A stretch of DNA of 64,000 bases. Source: Bacteroidota bacterium. Its GTDB lineage: Bacteria > Bacteroidota > Bacteroidia > Chitinophagales > Chitinophagaceae. The notes under the pieces are model-generated. The model worked only from the letters and a program-made list of their open reading frames with translations. It had not been told where the DNA came from and did no database searches. Positions 54,859-62,461 of this stretch are shown here, in pieces. Every line of letters begins with the position of its first letter. Positions within the stretch are counted from its first letter, which is position 1. The stretch is taken from positions 248,001 through 312,000 of the forward strand of contig JAFDXN010000025.1 of NCBI GenBank assembly GCA_018267915.1, written 5' to 3'. A program made the translations under genes and the position numbers.

Positions 54859-57126
54859 TTACCTCACTACCTGCAATGGCAGCGCAGTCTTCTTGTCGCC
54901 GTTCTGTAGCTCCAGCGCATAAGTGCCGGTGGCCAGCTGGCTGATGTCTATGCTGCCCTTTACAGTTGTTCCGCTCAGCACAGTCTTGCCGCTCATGTCA
55001 GTTACTTTGTAGGCTACATCTGCACCAATGCCATTGATGCGCACCGTGTTCTGCGCCGGATTGGGGAAGATGCTGATACCATCTGTATTAACAGCCACAG
55101 TATTTACATCCGTCGGGGCCACTACCTTTATCACGCCGAAGTAAGGCTTCGTGTTCGGTGCCGTAACGCTCACCATGATCGAGTCGCCGGCCTGCAGCGA
55201 TGCAAAACCGTGATGCGTTGCGCCGCTCATCACATGCCTTACGGAGAATAAGGTATCGCGGTGCATCAGTGTAACCGTTGCGTCATTGTTGTTCACCGTC
55301 ACGTTCACGCTGGTCCAGTTAGGGGTGATGGTTGCCGGGTGTGTTACGGTCAGCGTGGTCGGGTTCTTCTTCCTGAACTGCAGCGAGGGATCGCCAAAAA
55401 GCGTCCAGGTGTCGGTCATGTCATAACCACTCTGCAGATACTGGTCGTTCATGCTCATGCAGCCTGCTTCCACTATGGGGCCCAGGTTGTCCAGCGTGTC
55501 CGCGCTGTGATAGCTGATGATGTCGTTCACTTCGTCCTGTGTCTGCATGGGTTCATCCCAGTATTGCGATATGGTGCTCATAAAGTTGGCTACCGATCCT
55601 ATCGGGTTGCCCGAGCCATCCGTCGTTTCCTGGAAGTATTCAGCAAAGCATTTTTCGCCCACAAAGCTGCCCACCTCACAGCCCACTATCAGCACAAAGG
55701 GCCACTGGCCCGCTGTGTTGGTGAGGCTGTACACATCGCTGCTCTGGAAGCCCGATGTTACGATGCCGCCATCCCAGCCGTGACCGCAATAGTTCACCAG
55801 CGACACACCGCCGTTTATCTGGCTCACCAGGTCGCTGGGGCTGGGGTCGCCGGGGGCATCCTGCCCGCCGTGCGTGCTGTCATACAGCTCGCCCACCTGT
55901 GTGTAGGTGCCGCTCATCAGCCTGCCGCGTATGTTGCGCATATGCTCCCAGTCCATTTCATTATCGTCGCCCGGGCCCAGGTTCGATCCCAGTCCCACTG
56001 CATGGCCATACCATGTCTGCGCCATGTTCGGGTTTTTCTCGTAGCCTATGGTCTTTACCAGTTGCGGGCCCAGCTCCTGCACATTGTTGGCCGATAGCCT
56101 GCCCACGAAGATATCGGGGTAGTGATCATTGCCCGCCAGGTAGCCGTAAGATATATCCGAAGGCCCTGCGAAAGTGAGGTTAGCATTATCCACCAGTCCT
56201 GAATCCATGCGCGGGGTTATGGCGCCATCGTCGCCCACCAGCAGCAGGTAGTCTATATGATTGGTTTGGTAAAACTGTTTTACATATGCATAGATGCTCT
56301 CCTGTGCGGGGTAGCCCGGTATGGCCGTTGTCTCCGTTACCCAGGTGCGGATGCCCTGCTGGTTCTTCCACTTTATGAAACCCTTGATGGTATCAGCAAA
56401 TACATGCGGGGTGATGATCAGCATTTTGGCAGCGCAACCCACGCTATCGCCTGCCGCTGTTGCTTTTCCCGCGGCTTGCCCCAACAGTTGATAGTTGATG
56501 AAATGCCTGCGGTATATATTGTTCCAGATCTTGTTGCTTGATGCATCTTCGGGCTTGTTGGTCATCTTCGCCTTCACACGCAGGGTCACCTCTGTGTACA
56601 CGCGCAGGCTGTGCGTTACGGGGTTGTACTGCACGGGGTACACCCACACCGTTTTGCCATGTGCATCATGCACCACATAGTCATTCACCACCGTGGCTAT
56701 ATTTTCAGGATAATATTTGTTCTCCTTATAAACAGGTCCTGCCTGCGGCCTGATGGTCGAAGGGTCGACCTTGCGGCTTAACTTGCCTTTCGAGGGAACG
56801 ATGTCGTAGCCTGTAAAATCTTCGTACTTCGAGTCGGCTACCGTTACCTCCATATTATCGTCACCCACCAGGAAACTATAGCCCATGAATGGCATAGCAG
56901 GTTCGCCTTTTATGTTGAGGTATTGCAGGTGGTCCATATTCACGTCCAGGCGCTTCCAGTCCTCTTCCGAAGGTTTGGCGGATACCGAGCCGAAGTTCAC
57001 TGTCAATGTATAACCATCAGGACCAGACCACTTTACATCTGTAGCCGCTTTGTTCTTCGACAGTTGCTGTGCCGATGCAGATGCGGCCATACCCAATACC
57101 AGGATGGGGACTAAAAATTTCCTCAT
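54859..57126 (-). CDS. Gingipain-like cysteine protease (peptidase C25) with T9SS tail
   Basis: The start at 57126 (MRKFLVPILVLGMAASASAQ) gives 755 residues; an open extension to 57357 has no signal and covers a repeat. A propeptide-like region runs to about 220. The C25 catalytic domain spans about 230-600: KMLIITPHVF, YLLLVGDDGAI, the catalytic His449 in NYCGHGWDGG and Cys483 in VGCEVGSF. An Ig-like linker and a type A sorting domain (IFPNPAQNTVRI) complete it, as in gingipains. It would be an extracellular endopeptidase. The specificity is unknown. Confidence 0.88.
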   Translation of the reverse strand: MRKFLVPILVLGMAASASAQQLSKNKAATDVKWSGPDGYTLTVNFGSVSAKPSEEDWKRLDVNMDHLQYLNIKGEPAMPFMGYSFLVGDDNMEVTVADSKYEDFTGYDIVPSKGKLSRKVDPSTIRPQAGPVYKENKYYPENIATVVNDYVVHDAHGKTVWVYPVQYNPVTHSLRVYTEVTLRVKAKMTNKPEDASSNKIWNNIYRRHFINYQLLGQAAGKATAAGDSVGCAAKMLIITPHVFADTIKGFIKWKNQQGIRTWVTETTAIPGYPAQESIYAYVKQFYQTNHIDYLLLVGDDGAITPRMDSGLVDNANLTFAGPSDISYGYLAGNDHYPDIFVGRLSANNVQELGPQLVKTIGYEKNPNMAQTWYGHAVGLGSNLGPGDDNEMDWEHMRNIRGRLMSGTYTQVGELYDSTHGGQDAPGDPSPSDLVSQINGGVSLVNYCGHGWDGGIVTSGFQSSDVYSLTNTAGQWPFVLIVGCEVGSFVGEKCFAEYFQETTDGSGNPIGSVANFMSTISQYWDEPMQTQDEVNDIISYHSADTLDNLGPIVEAGCMSMNDQYLQSGYDMTDTWTLFGDPSLQFRKKNPTTLTVTHPATITPNWTSVNVTVNNNDATVTLMHRDTLFSVRHVMSGATHHGFASLQAGDSIMVSVTAPNTKPYFGVIKVVAPTDVNTVAVNTDGISIFPNPAQNTVRINGIGADVAYKVTDMSGKTVLSGTTVKGSIDISQLATGTYALELQNGDKKTALPLQVVR

Positions 57127-57228
57127 AAGACGAATTGTTATGCAACTAAAGTTAGGGGTTTTTGTAATAGAATGGTGGGATTGGGGTGAACATGTGGGAT
57201 TTGTAGGTGAGTATTCCGAGAGAGCGAC

Positions 57229-57281
57229 ATCCCCCTTAGTCCCCCTTCGGCCTGACTCATGGCGTCCGCACAAGGGGGAAA
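57229..57281. repeat. Intergenic C-rich palindromic repeat, copy 1
   Basis: CATCCCCCTTAGTCCCCC...AAGGGGGAAAT: C-runs face a G-run across about 25 bp. A similar unit occurs at 61514-61566 and a short one at 23725-23745. Confidence 0.5.
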
Positions 57282-57353
57282 TGGTGAAAAAAATAATCTC
57301 ACAGGTTTGGATTGATAACCAATTCATTAAGCTCAAAAAAACTCCCATTTTTG

Positions 57354-57950
57354 TCACAGTTTGTTACCATTTGCGTTGTTTTCGTTCCTTTTCTCGCATT
57401 CCTGCACCAGTTCTTCATCGGCCTGCTCATCAAGCTTTTGCTCTGTAATGTCTTTGGCCTGTATGGGCAGATACAGTTGTTCATTGAAACCATCGAGCAG
57501 GAAGTCGCTGATGTAGGTATCGCGGCGATGGGTGATGTGCCTGTCGATATGCGGTTTGAGCTTGTCGACGAGATCCGGATCTTCCTTCTCCAATCCATCG
57601 AGAAAAAAGGTGAACATCTCCATGCTTTCATTAACAGTATTGCGGTTCTTGAGCTTTTTGATGGTGAGGGCGACCTTGTGCATAGCCTCAGCCTCGTGCA
57701 GGGTGACGGGTATGCCCTCCCGACCTTCGGAAAGGATGCGGCGGGTGAGATGGGCCAATACGTAATAACATTGCTCGGCGATGAGGGAAGGCAGGTGCCG
57801 CGCGGAAAGGCGGAGGCGCTCCCAATCGCCCTCGCGGGACCAAACGTGAACGGTGCGGCGGCTGACATCGAGCATTGCTGCAATCTCGGATTTGCTAAGG
57901 TTTGTCTGAAAGAAAAGTCTTTGCGCCTGGGCGCGTTTTTCGTTCTTCAT
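57354..57950 (-). CDS. Terminase-small-subunit-like HTH protein
   Basis: 198 residues, cytoplasmic. An HTH lies at about residues 18-45 (LSKSEIAAMLDVSRRTVHVWSREGDW), as in phage terminase small subunits that read packaging sites. The rest is helical (ILSEGREGIPVTLHEAEAMHKVALTI; EKEDPDLVDKLKPHIDRHI). No other phage gene is visible on either side, so it is an orphan or a domesticated relative. It could also be a plain regulator. It reads through to within 4 bp of the open extension of the C25 gene. Confidence 0.5.
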   Translation of the reverse strand: MKNEKRAQAQRLFFQTNLSKSEIAAMLDVSRRTVHVWSREGDWERLRLSARHLPSLIAEQCYYVLAHLTRRILSEGREGIPVTLHEAEAMHKVALTIKKLKNRNTVNESMEMFTFFLDGLEKEDPDLVDKLKPHIDRHITHRRDTYISDFLLDGFNEQLYLPIQAKDITEQKLDEQADEELVQECEKRNENNANGNKL

Positions 57951-58142
57951 AGTGTGTTTATTTAGTAATTAGTCGTTAGCAGAGAGTAAATAGTCGCAAG
58001 TACCTGGCAGCGGGCGGATGGAAGCTGCGGAAGAAAAGTAAGGGTATATATAATGTAAGGTTCATAAGGTATTAAATTCCTTGCAAAGGTAGACCGGGCG
58101 GGGGGTTTGGGCAAAAGGAGATATCCACAATTTTGTGTTAGC

Positions 58143-58187
58143 GGCACAAGAATGCTGGCGCACTGTGCTTAGCGACATTCTTGCGCC
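58143..58187 (+). repeat. REP-like palindrome 1
   Basis: 45 bp starting GGCACAAGAATGC and ending CATTCTTGCGCC, so its arms pair over 12 bp with one mismatch. The core holds CGCACTGTGCTTAGCG. Confidence 0.75.
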
Positions 58188-58199
58188 AAACGGGGAACG

Positions 58200-58237
58200 C
58201 TACTCACTGTGTTAAGCGTGATTCTTGCCAACGGGGC
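58200..58237 (+). repeat. Partial REP-like copy
   Basis: GCTACTCACTGTGTTAAGCG then TGATTCTTGCCAAC follows the right part of element 1 with several changes; the left arm is missing. Confidence 0.5.
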
Positions 58238-58271
58238 TCCTTATTTTTCTATCTTTAAAAAAATAGCAGGA

Positions 58272-58823
58272 ATGAAACTAAACGTTATCACCGTAATAGT
58301 GCTTATGCTATGGCGATTTATATCTTATAGTCAAGAACTCCCTTTAAATAAAAAAACACTGAACAAATTATTTAGAGAAAGTATTAAAGAGAATGCGCGA
58401 AATTCTAATCAGCCGTCCTTAAAACATGAGTGGATTATTTGTTGCACAGACAGCTCAATATTAACATCAGATACACTTAAGTTGTATAACAACAAATATG
58501 CTTATTTTGAAAGCAATTGTTGCAATTCCTTAACCTGGATATTTTATAGAAAGCATTCTTTCAGAAAGTATAAGAACTTTTATTGTCAAGAACCGCCGAT
58601 TAGCAGCATTGATGCAACAGACCATTTTTTCGACATTAAATTAAAAACGATTAATGGTGACCTACATCTTATGGTATCTAAACCTGCTGGGTTAACTTAT
58701 GATTTTGTTGTTGTCAGCATTGAATATTACAAATCAGAGAAGAATGGTAAATACGTTGTTATCTCAATGGTAAATGCCCAACGCGGTAATAATACTCTTA
58801 TGTCTCATCAAAATTCAAATTGA
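58272..58823 (+). CDS. Secreted protein of unknown function in the REP region
   Basis: The ATG at 58272 gives 183 residues with a signal peptide ending at SYSQ (about 20); the open frame starts 63 bp earlier inside the repeat. The mature chain has strands, paired Cys (WIICCTDSS, SNCCNS) and the segment FFDIKLKTINGDLHLMVSKPAG. It is clearly more AT-rich than its neighbours, which hints at a separate origin. No family is recognised. Confidence 0.55.
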   Translation: MKLNVITVIVLMLWRFISYSQELPLNKKTLNKLFRESIKENARNSNQPSLKHEWIICCTDSSILTSDTLKLYNNKYAYFESNCCNSLTWIFYRKHSFRKYKNFYCQEPPISSIDATDHFFDIKLKTINGDLHLMVSKPAGLTYDFVVVSIEYYKSEKNGKYVVISMVNAQRGNNTLMSHQNSN

Positions 58824-58913
58824 GACCTTACCTCCTTTTGGAATCAGCTAACTCTTCAAGAAAATCATACACATCATCTGCAAATTTTCAGGTGTGGCAA
58901 TCAAGCTTCTGTT

Positions 58914-58958
58914 GGCGCAAGAATACCGTTTAGCAATGTGCGGTTGCGTTCTTGTGCC
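58914..58958 (-). repeat. REP-like palindrome 2, inverted
   Basis: 45 bp; on the minus strand it begins GGCACAAGAACGC and ends ATTCTTGCGCC, matching element 1 at most positions. It lies 28 bp before the transposase start. Confidence 0.8.
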
Positions 58959-58986
58959 TGAGCATACAAGGGTATATCTTTAAGGA

Positions 58987-59553
58987 ATGAGCCGAAAGTA
59001 TAAGTTTCATAACCAAGATCATCTATATTTTGTCACCTATACAGTCGTAAACTGGATCGACCTGTTTACCCGAAATGAATACAGACAAATAATCATAGAC
59101 AGTTTAAAGTACTGCTGTGAGAAAAAAGACCTGGATATCTATGCATGGTGCATAATGACAAACCATGTTCACCTTATCATCAGCACTCGCGGTAACCCTA
59201 TGGAAAATATTTTGCGAGACCATAAGCGGCACACGTCCGAATTGCTAAGTAAAGCAATTACAAATAATTCTTCTGAAAGCAGGCGTGAGTGGATATTGCA
59301 GCAATTCAGCGAGGCGGCAAGAAAGAATCCTAATAATACTGTTTACCAATTATGGCAGCAGCACAATAAACCCATAGAACTTTATAGTGAAGAAGTACTA
59401 TACAAATACCTTGACTACATACACTATAACCCTGTAAAAGCCGGCTTCGTGGAGTATCCTGAAGAGTGGCTATACAGCAGTGCAAGGATTTATGCAGGTA
59501 AGAAAGGTCTATTGGATGATGTGATAATGATAGACCTGGCATTGTGGGGTTGA
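58987..59553 (+). CDS. REP-associated tyrosine transposase (RAYT, Y1 family)
   Basis: 188 residues. The IS200-type signature is present: TNHVHLIIS with HVH at 60-62, then HYNPVKAGFVEYPEEWLYSS in the C-terminal part, as in TnpA-REP proteins. Such single-copy transposases are tied to REP palindromes and are thought to spread or maintain them. Here one palindrome lies 28 bp upstream in inverted order and another 16 bp downstream in direct order. The protein appears full length and intact. Confidence 0.88.
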   Translation: MSRKYKFHNQDHLYFVTYTVVNWIDLFTRNEYRQIIIDSLKYCCEKKDLDIYAWCIMTNHVHLIISTRGNPMENILRDHKRHTSELLSKAITNNSSESRREWILQQFSEAARKNPNNTVYQLWQQHNKPIELYSEEVLYKYLDYIHYNPVKAGFVEYPEEWLYSSARIYAGKKGLLDDVIMIDLALWG

Positions 59554-59569
59554 GGTGTATATGTTGTAT

Positions 59570-59613
59570 GGCACAAGAACGCTACGCACGGGGCTAACCG
59601 GCATTCTTGCGCC
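59570..59613 (+). repeat. REP-like palindrome 3
   Basis: 44 bp, GGCACAAGAACGCTACGCAC...GCATTCTTGCGCC. Arms pair like element 1. It follows the transposase stop by 16 bp. Confidence 0.8.
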
Positions 59614-59622
59614 AACGAGGGG

Positions 59623-59763
59623 CAAAACAACGGGAACAAAGACCATATACTGCCTGTGCCCGCTACTTACCTGGTGGATAAGAATGGCAAAATAAGCTTT
59701 GTGCATTTTGACAAAGACTACAAGAACCGCGCATCGGTAAAGGCGCTGCTGGAAAAACTGTGA
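59623..59763 (+). pseudogene. 3' remnant of a peroxiredoxin-like (AhpC/TSA) gene
   Basis: Directly after REP element 3 a frame ends at 59763 and translates as ILPVPATYLVDKNGKISFVH, followed by a KNRASVKALLEKL end. This is the closing part of redoxin-like proteins (LPVPATY-x-x-D-x-x-G then a DYxxRA tail). The N-terminal part with the peroxidatic Cys is absent here and nothing upstream within the window supplies it. The break coincides with the repeat, so the gene was probably cut by the REP/RAYT region. Confidence 0.65.
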
Positions 59764-59767
59764 TGCT

Positions 59768-60088
59768 ATGATCTACTTAGTACTATCGGCCCTGTGTGAT
59801 ACGATCTGGACCTTCTTTCTCGCAAAGTCGAAAGGTGGGGGCGACTGGTGGAAGTATGCGATCGGTATCCTGTTCGCCATCGGCTCTACGGTGCTCTTCA
59901 AGCGCTCGTGCAGCGTGGTGGTGCTGAGCATTGCGGTGGTGGCATGGTCGGGCATGACGGTGATGTTCACGATACTATGGGATGTATTTTTTTATAAGAC
60001 ACGGATCGATCTCAAGACCGGCTTCTTTATGCTGCTGGGCGTGATAGCGATACTGGGTATGAACTATTTCTCGAACCAAAAATCCTAA
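59768..60088 (+). CDS. SMR-like small membrane transporter
   Basis: 106 residues in four helices, the size of small multidrug resistance proteins. Similarity lies in helix 3 (LSIAVVAWSGMTVMFTILW) and helix 4 (TGFFMLLGVIAILGMNYF). The membrane Glu14 of EmrE corresponds to Asp11 here (LSALCDTIW). It follows the redoxin remnant by 4 bp and precedes a GNAT gene by 6 bp, forming a small operon. The substrate is unknown. Confidence 0.6.
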   Translation: MIYLVLSALCDTIWTFFLAKSKGGGDWWKYAIGILFAIGSTVLFKRSCSVVVLSIAVVAWSGMTVMFTILWDVFFYKTRIDLKTGFFMLLGVIAILGMNYFSNQKS

Positions 60089-60094
60089 ACAGCA

Positions 60095-60559
60095 ATGACA
60101 GACCAGATAGTGATAAGGCAACTGAACGAAGACGAAGTACCACCCTATGAGCTGCTGCTGGATGCTGATCCATCGCGGGAAATGGTGGACGGGTACCTGG
60201 GAGCATCGGAGGCGTATGTGGCGGTCTATAAAAATGAGACGGTGGGCATTTATGTGCTGCACCCGGTGAATGCGAGCGTGGCCGAGATCAAAAATATTGC
60301 GGTGGCGGGGCGGTACCAGGGAAGAGGGATAGGCAAACTATTACTGAATGACGCGGAAAGAAGGGCAAGGGCTTATGGCTTTAAGGTGGTGCAAATAGGC
60401 ACGGGCAATTCGAGTACCGGTCCGCTGGCGCTGTACCAGAAGCGGGGATTTGAAATAAAAGACATTAAACGAAATTTTTTTATCGACAACTATGCTGAAC
60501 CACTGTTTGAAGACGGCATTCGTGTGAAGCATATGATAGTGCTGGAAAAGGAGTTGTAA
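60095..60559 (+). CDS. GNAT family N-acetyltransferase
   Basis: 154 residues. The acetyl-CoA motif is NIAVAGRYQGRGIGKLLLNDAE, followed by VVQIGTGNSSTGPLALYQKRGF, in the usual GNAT arrangement. Cytoplasmic; the acceptor is unknown. It follows the SMR-like gene closely. Confidence 0.88.
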   Translation: MTDQIVIRQLNEDEVPPYELLLDADPSREMVDGYLGASEAYVAVYKNETVGIYVLHPVNASVAEIKNIAVAGRYQGRGIGKLLLNDAERRARAYGFKVVQIGTGNSSTGPLALYQKRGFEIKDIKRNFFIDNYAEPLFEDGIRVKHMIVLEKEL

Positions 60560-60583
60560 TACATTGAAGCCCAGTAATGATAA

Positions 60584-60627
60584 GGCGAAAGGCCGCTACG
60601 CACAAGGCCCTGCTGCATTTTTGCGCC
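60584..60627 (+). repeat. Degenerate REP-like copy 4
   Basis: GGCGAAAGGCCGCTACGCAC...CTGCATTTTTGCGCC keeps the core and right arm of the palindrome with a worn left arm. Confidence 0.55.
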
Positions 60628-60649
60628 AACACAGGGAATAAAAACGTCC

Positions 60650-60758
60650 AACGCGAACCATCGAGTCCTCTGAAGGGAGAGACTCGATGCGTAAAAGCAA
60701 GGGAGGGGTGTTGGTGAAGAACACCGACAAAGGCGAAACCAAACAGCTAAGGGGGTGA
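60650..60758 (+). other. Structured-looking intergenic region
   Basis: Two stems: CATCGAGTC/GACTCGATG (60659-60689, 9 bp, loop 13 nt) and GTTGGTG/CACCGAC (about 60710-60727, one wobble). A 23-codon frame (60687-60758, MRKSKGGVLVKNTDKGETKQ-) is also open. It may be an RNA element or a remnant of a mobile element; I cannot name it. Confidence 0.4.
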
Positions 60759-60788
60759 TATGTAACGGCTAACATATTGTTTGCCGTC

Positions 60789-60815
60789 TTTGAAGTATCA
60801 TTGCAAATAAATTTG
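60789..60815 (+). promoter_or_regulatory. Candidate promoter of the carbonic anhydrase gene
   Basis: TAAATTTG at 60808-60815 matches TANNTTTG, 11 bp before the ATG. TTTG boxes lie at 15 or 24 nt upstream, neither at the ideal distance. Confidence 0.4.
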
Positions 60816-60825
60816 CCTCAGCATT

Positions 60826-61461
60826 ATGGCTACATACCAGGAAATATTTGAGCATAACAGGAAATGGGTGGCGGCACGCACTGCCGAAGACCCGGACTTT
60901 TTTGAGAAGCTGGCCAAAGACCAGGAGCCCGACTACCTATACATTGGCTGCTCGGACAGCCGTGTGCCGGCCAACGAGATCATGGGCCTGGAACCGGGCG
61001 ATGTGTTCGTGCACCGCAACGTGGGCAACCTGGTGCTGAATACCGACCTGAACGCACAGACCGTGATAGACTATGCCGTGAACTACCTACATGTGAAGCA
61101 TGTGATCGTATGCGGCCACTACAACTGCGGCGCGGTGCGGGCGGCCATGGTGCCGCAGGACATGGGCCTGCTGAACCCCTGGCTGCGCAACATACGCGAT
61201 GTGTACCGCATGCACTACGACGAGCTGCAGGCCATAGCCGATGAAACGACGCGCTACCAGCGCCTAGTGGAGCTGAATGTGCAGGAGCAATGCTTTAACG
61301 TGATAAAGACGGCCACCGTACAAAAAAGCTACCTCGATAACAACTACCCCATAGTACACGGCTGGGTCTTTGACCTGCACCGCGGCTACCTCGTGGACCT
61401 GAACATAGACTTCGAAGCTGTGCTGAAGGAAGTGCAGAAGCTGTATGATCTGCATAGCTAA
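60826..61461 (+). CDS. can: Beta-class carbonic anhydrase
   Basis: 211 residues. Zinc ligands are Cys42 in GCSDSR, His98 and Cys101 in GHYNCGA, and the catalytic Asp44-Arg46 pair is intact. The family interconverts CO2 and bicarbonate in the cytoplasm. The length is usual for the Can type. It is a single gene with its own promoter candidate. Confidence 0.96.
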   Translation: MATYQEIFEHNRKWVAARTAEDPDFFEKLAKDQEPDYLYIGCSDSRVPANEIMGLEPGDVFVHRNVGNLVLNTDLNAQTVIDYAVNYLHVKHVIVCGHYNCGAVRAAMVPQDMGLLNPWLRNIRDVYRMHYDELQAIADETTRYQRLVELNVQEQCFNVIKTATVQKSYLDNNYPIVHGWVFDLHRGYLVDLNIDFEAVLKEVQKLYDLHS

Positions 61462-61484
61462 TGTGAAAATGTGAAAATGTGAAA
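61461..61484 (+). repeat. 8-bp direct tandem repeat
   Basis: Three copies of ATGTGAAA directly after the carbonic anhydrase stop. Confidence 0.7.
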
Positions 61485-61513
61485 ATTGAGGGACGCACAA
61501 AACCTGGCTTCTA

Positions 61514-61566
61514 CATCCCCCTAACCCCCTTCGCTGGCACACAAGGCCTGTGCTAAAGGGGGAAAT
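61514..61566. repeat. Intergenic C-rich palindromic repeat, copy 2
   Basis: CATCCCCCTAACCCCCTTCG...AAAGGGGGAAATA resembles the unit at 57229-57281. Confidence 0.5.
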
Positions 61567-61587
61567 AAATTGCTTAAATATTGACCT

Positions 61588-61956
61588 ATGAATAGAGCAT
61601 TTATTATGGCAGTGCTTTTCCTGGTGCCTCTTGTTTGCTTCGGGCAGAAGACTTACCAGCCATATGAGGGGCAGGAATTTCTGCGGCAGGTGAAGCTGAC
61701 GAAAGAATACCGCCAGTGCAAAGCAAGGGCTGACAGCGCTAATGTAGATACCAACAAAATTCCGCAGGACGTGAAATTCACCATTGTGCGGGAGCAGCAA
61801 GTGGGCCTGGACCCCGACACGCTGGTTGGCGACCTAAGCAGGCTTTACCCACTGGGTATAAGGCTGGAGCAATACACCATTCTCTACGCCAGAAGCGTAA
61901 AACGCATCGTATCGATAAAGGGGGGCATCAATGCGAATGTGCAGATACTGAAGTAA
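61588..61956 (+). CDS. Small secreted protein of unknown function
   Basis: 122 residues with signal peptide ending at CFGQ (about 20). The mature part of about 100 residues mixes helices (GQEFLRQVKLTKEYRQCKARADS) and strands (YTILYARSVKRIVSIKG). No family is recognised. It stands alone between the C-rich repeat and the HicBA pair. Confidence 0.55.
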   Translation: MNRAFIMAVLFLVPLVCFGQKTYQPYEGQEFLRQVKLTKEYRQCKARADSANVDTNKIPQDVKFTIVREQQVGLDPDTLVGDLSRLYPLGIRLEQYTILYARSVKRIVSIKGGINANVQILK

Positions 61957-62018
61957 TGGATGAATGGAACGGTTGAGAGCCATGCTACGAATAGGCTTTT
62001 TTGAGTAAATTGCATTGT

Positions 62019-62222
62019 ATGGAAGAAGTAATATTCTGGGTGGAAGAAAGTCCTGAAGGTGGGTATGTGGCCAAAGGTATCGGTGTTTCAATCTTTACGG
62101 AAGCCGACACTATGGACACCCTGCGTGAGAATGTAAAGGATGCGGTGCATTGCCATTTTGACGATAAAAAGATGCGCCTTATCCGCCTTCATGTAGTAAA
62201 GGACGAAGTATTCGCTGCATGA
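62019..62222 (+). CDS. hicB: HicB-like antitoxin
   Basis: The ATG at 62019 gives 67 residues; a TTG six codons upstream is less likely. The fold-start EEVIFWVEESPEGGYVAKGIG with ADTMDTLRENVKDAV follows the partly degraded RNase H pattern of HicB. It has no separate DNA-binding tail, which is usual for this short type. The stop overlaps the hicA start as ATGA. Confidence 0.82.
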   Translation: MEEVIFWVEESPEGGYVAKGIGVSIFTEADTMDTLRENVKDAVHCHFDDKKMRLIRLHVVKDEVFAA

Positions 62223-62461
62223 GAATACCCAGAGACATCAGCGGACAGGAATTGATCAGGGTCCTTAAGTCATTGGGCTATACGGTAACCCGGCAAACAG
62301 GCAGTCATATCAGGTTAACAACCGCAAACAATGGAGAACACCATCTGACCATTCCAAACCATGATCCTATAAAAATCGGCACGCTGTCAGCTATTCTTTC
62401 GGATGTTGCCACTCATTTCAAGACGAGCAAAGAAGACATAGTCAAACAGCTTTGGGCTTAA
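62219..62461 (+). CDS. hicA: HicA-like mRNA interferase toxin
   Basis: 80 residues with the dsRBD-like HicA fold: ELIRVLKSLGYTVTRQTGSH, the catalytic His in TGSHIRL, then HHLTIPNHDPIKIGTLSAIL. It is coupled to the antitoxin by a 4-bp overlap. Antitoxin comes first, the reverse of the classical hicA-hicB order. Its stop codon directly abuts the stop of the convergent last gene. Confidence 0.88.
   Translation: MRIPRDISGQELIRVLKSLGYTVTRQTGSHIRLTTANNGEHHLTIPNHDPIKIGTLSAILSDVATHFKTSKEDIVKQLWA

Larger units (their letters stand above)
57951..58271. other. Gap with REP-like elements
   Basis: About 320 bp between divergent genes. It holds a complete REP-like palindrome (58143-58187) and a partial copy (about 58200-58237). 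No ORF is supported. Confidence 0.6.

Noticed and set aside
54859..57357. Longer start for the C25 protease at 57357
   Set aside because: A perfect signal peptide begins at 57126; the extension contains the C-rich repeat and would overlap the neighbouring gene by 4 bp.
58828..58890. Minus-strand fragment ending FADDVYDFLEELADSKRR
   Set aside because: It looks like the end of a small antitoxin-type protein, but only about 19 codons are open and no start is present. It may be a relic; the evidence is too thin to annotate.
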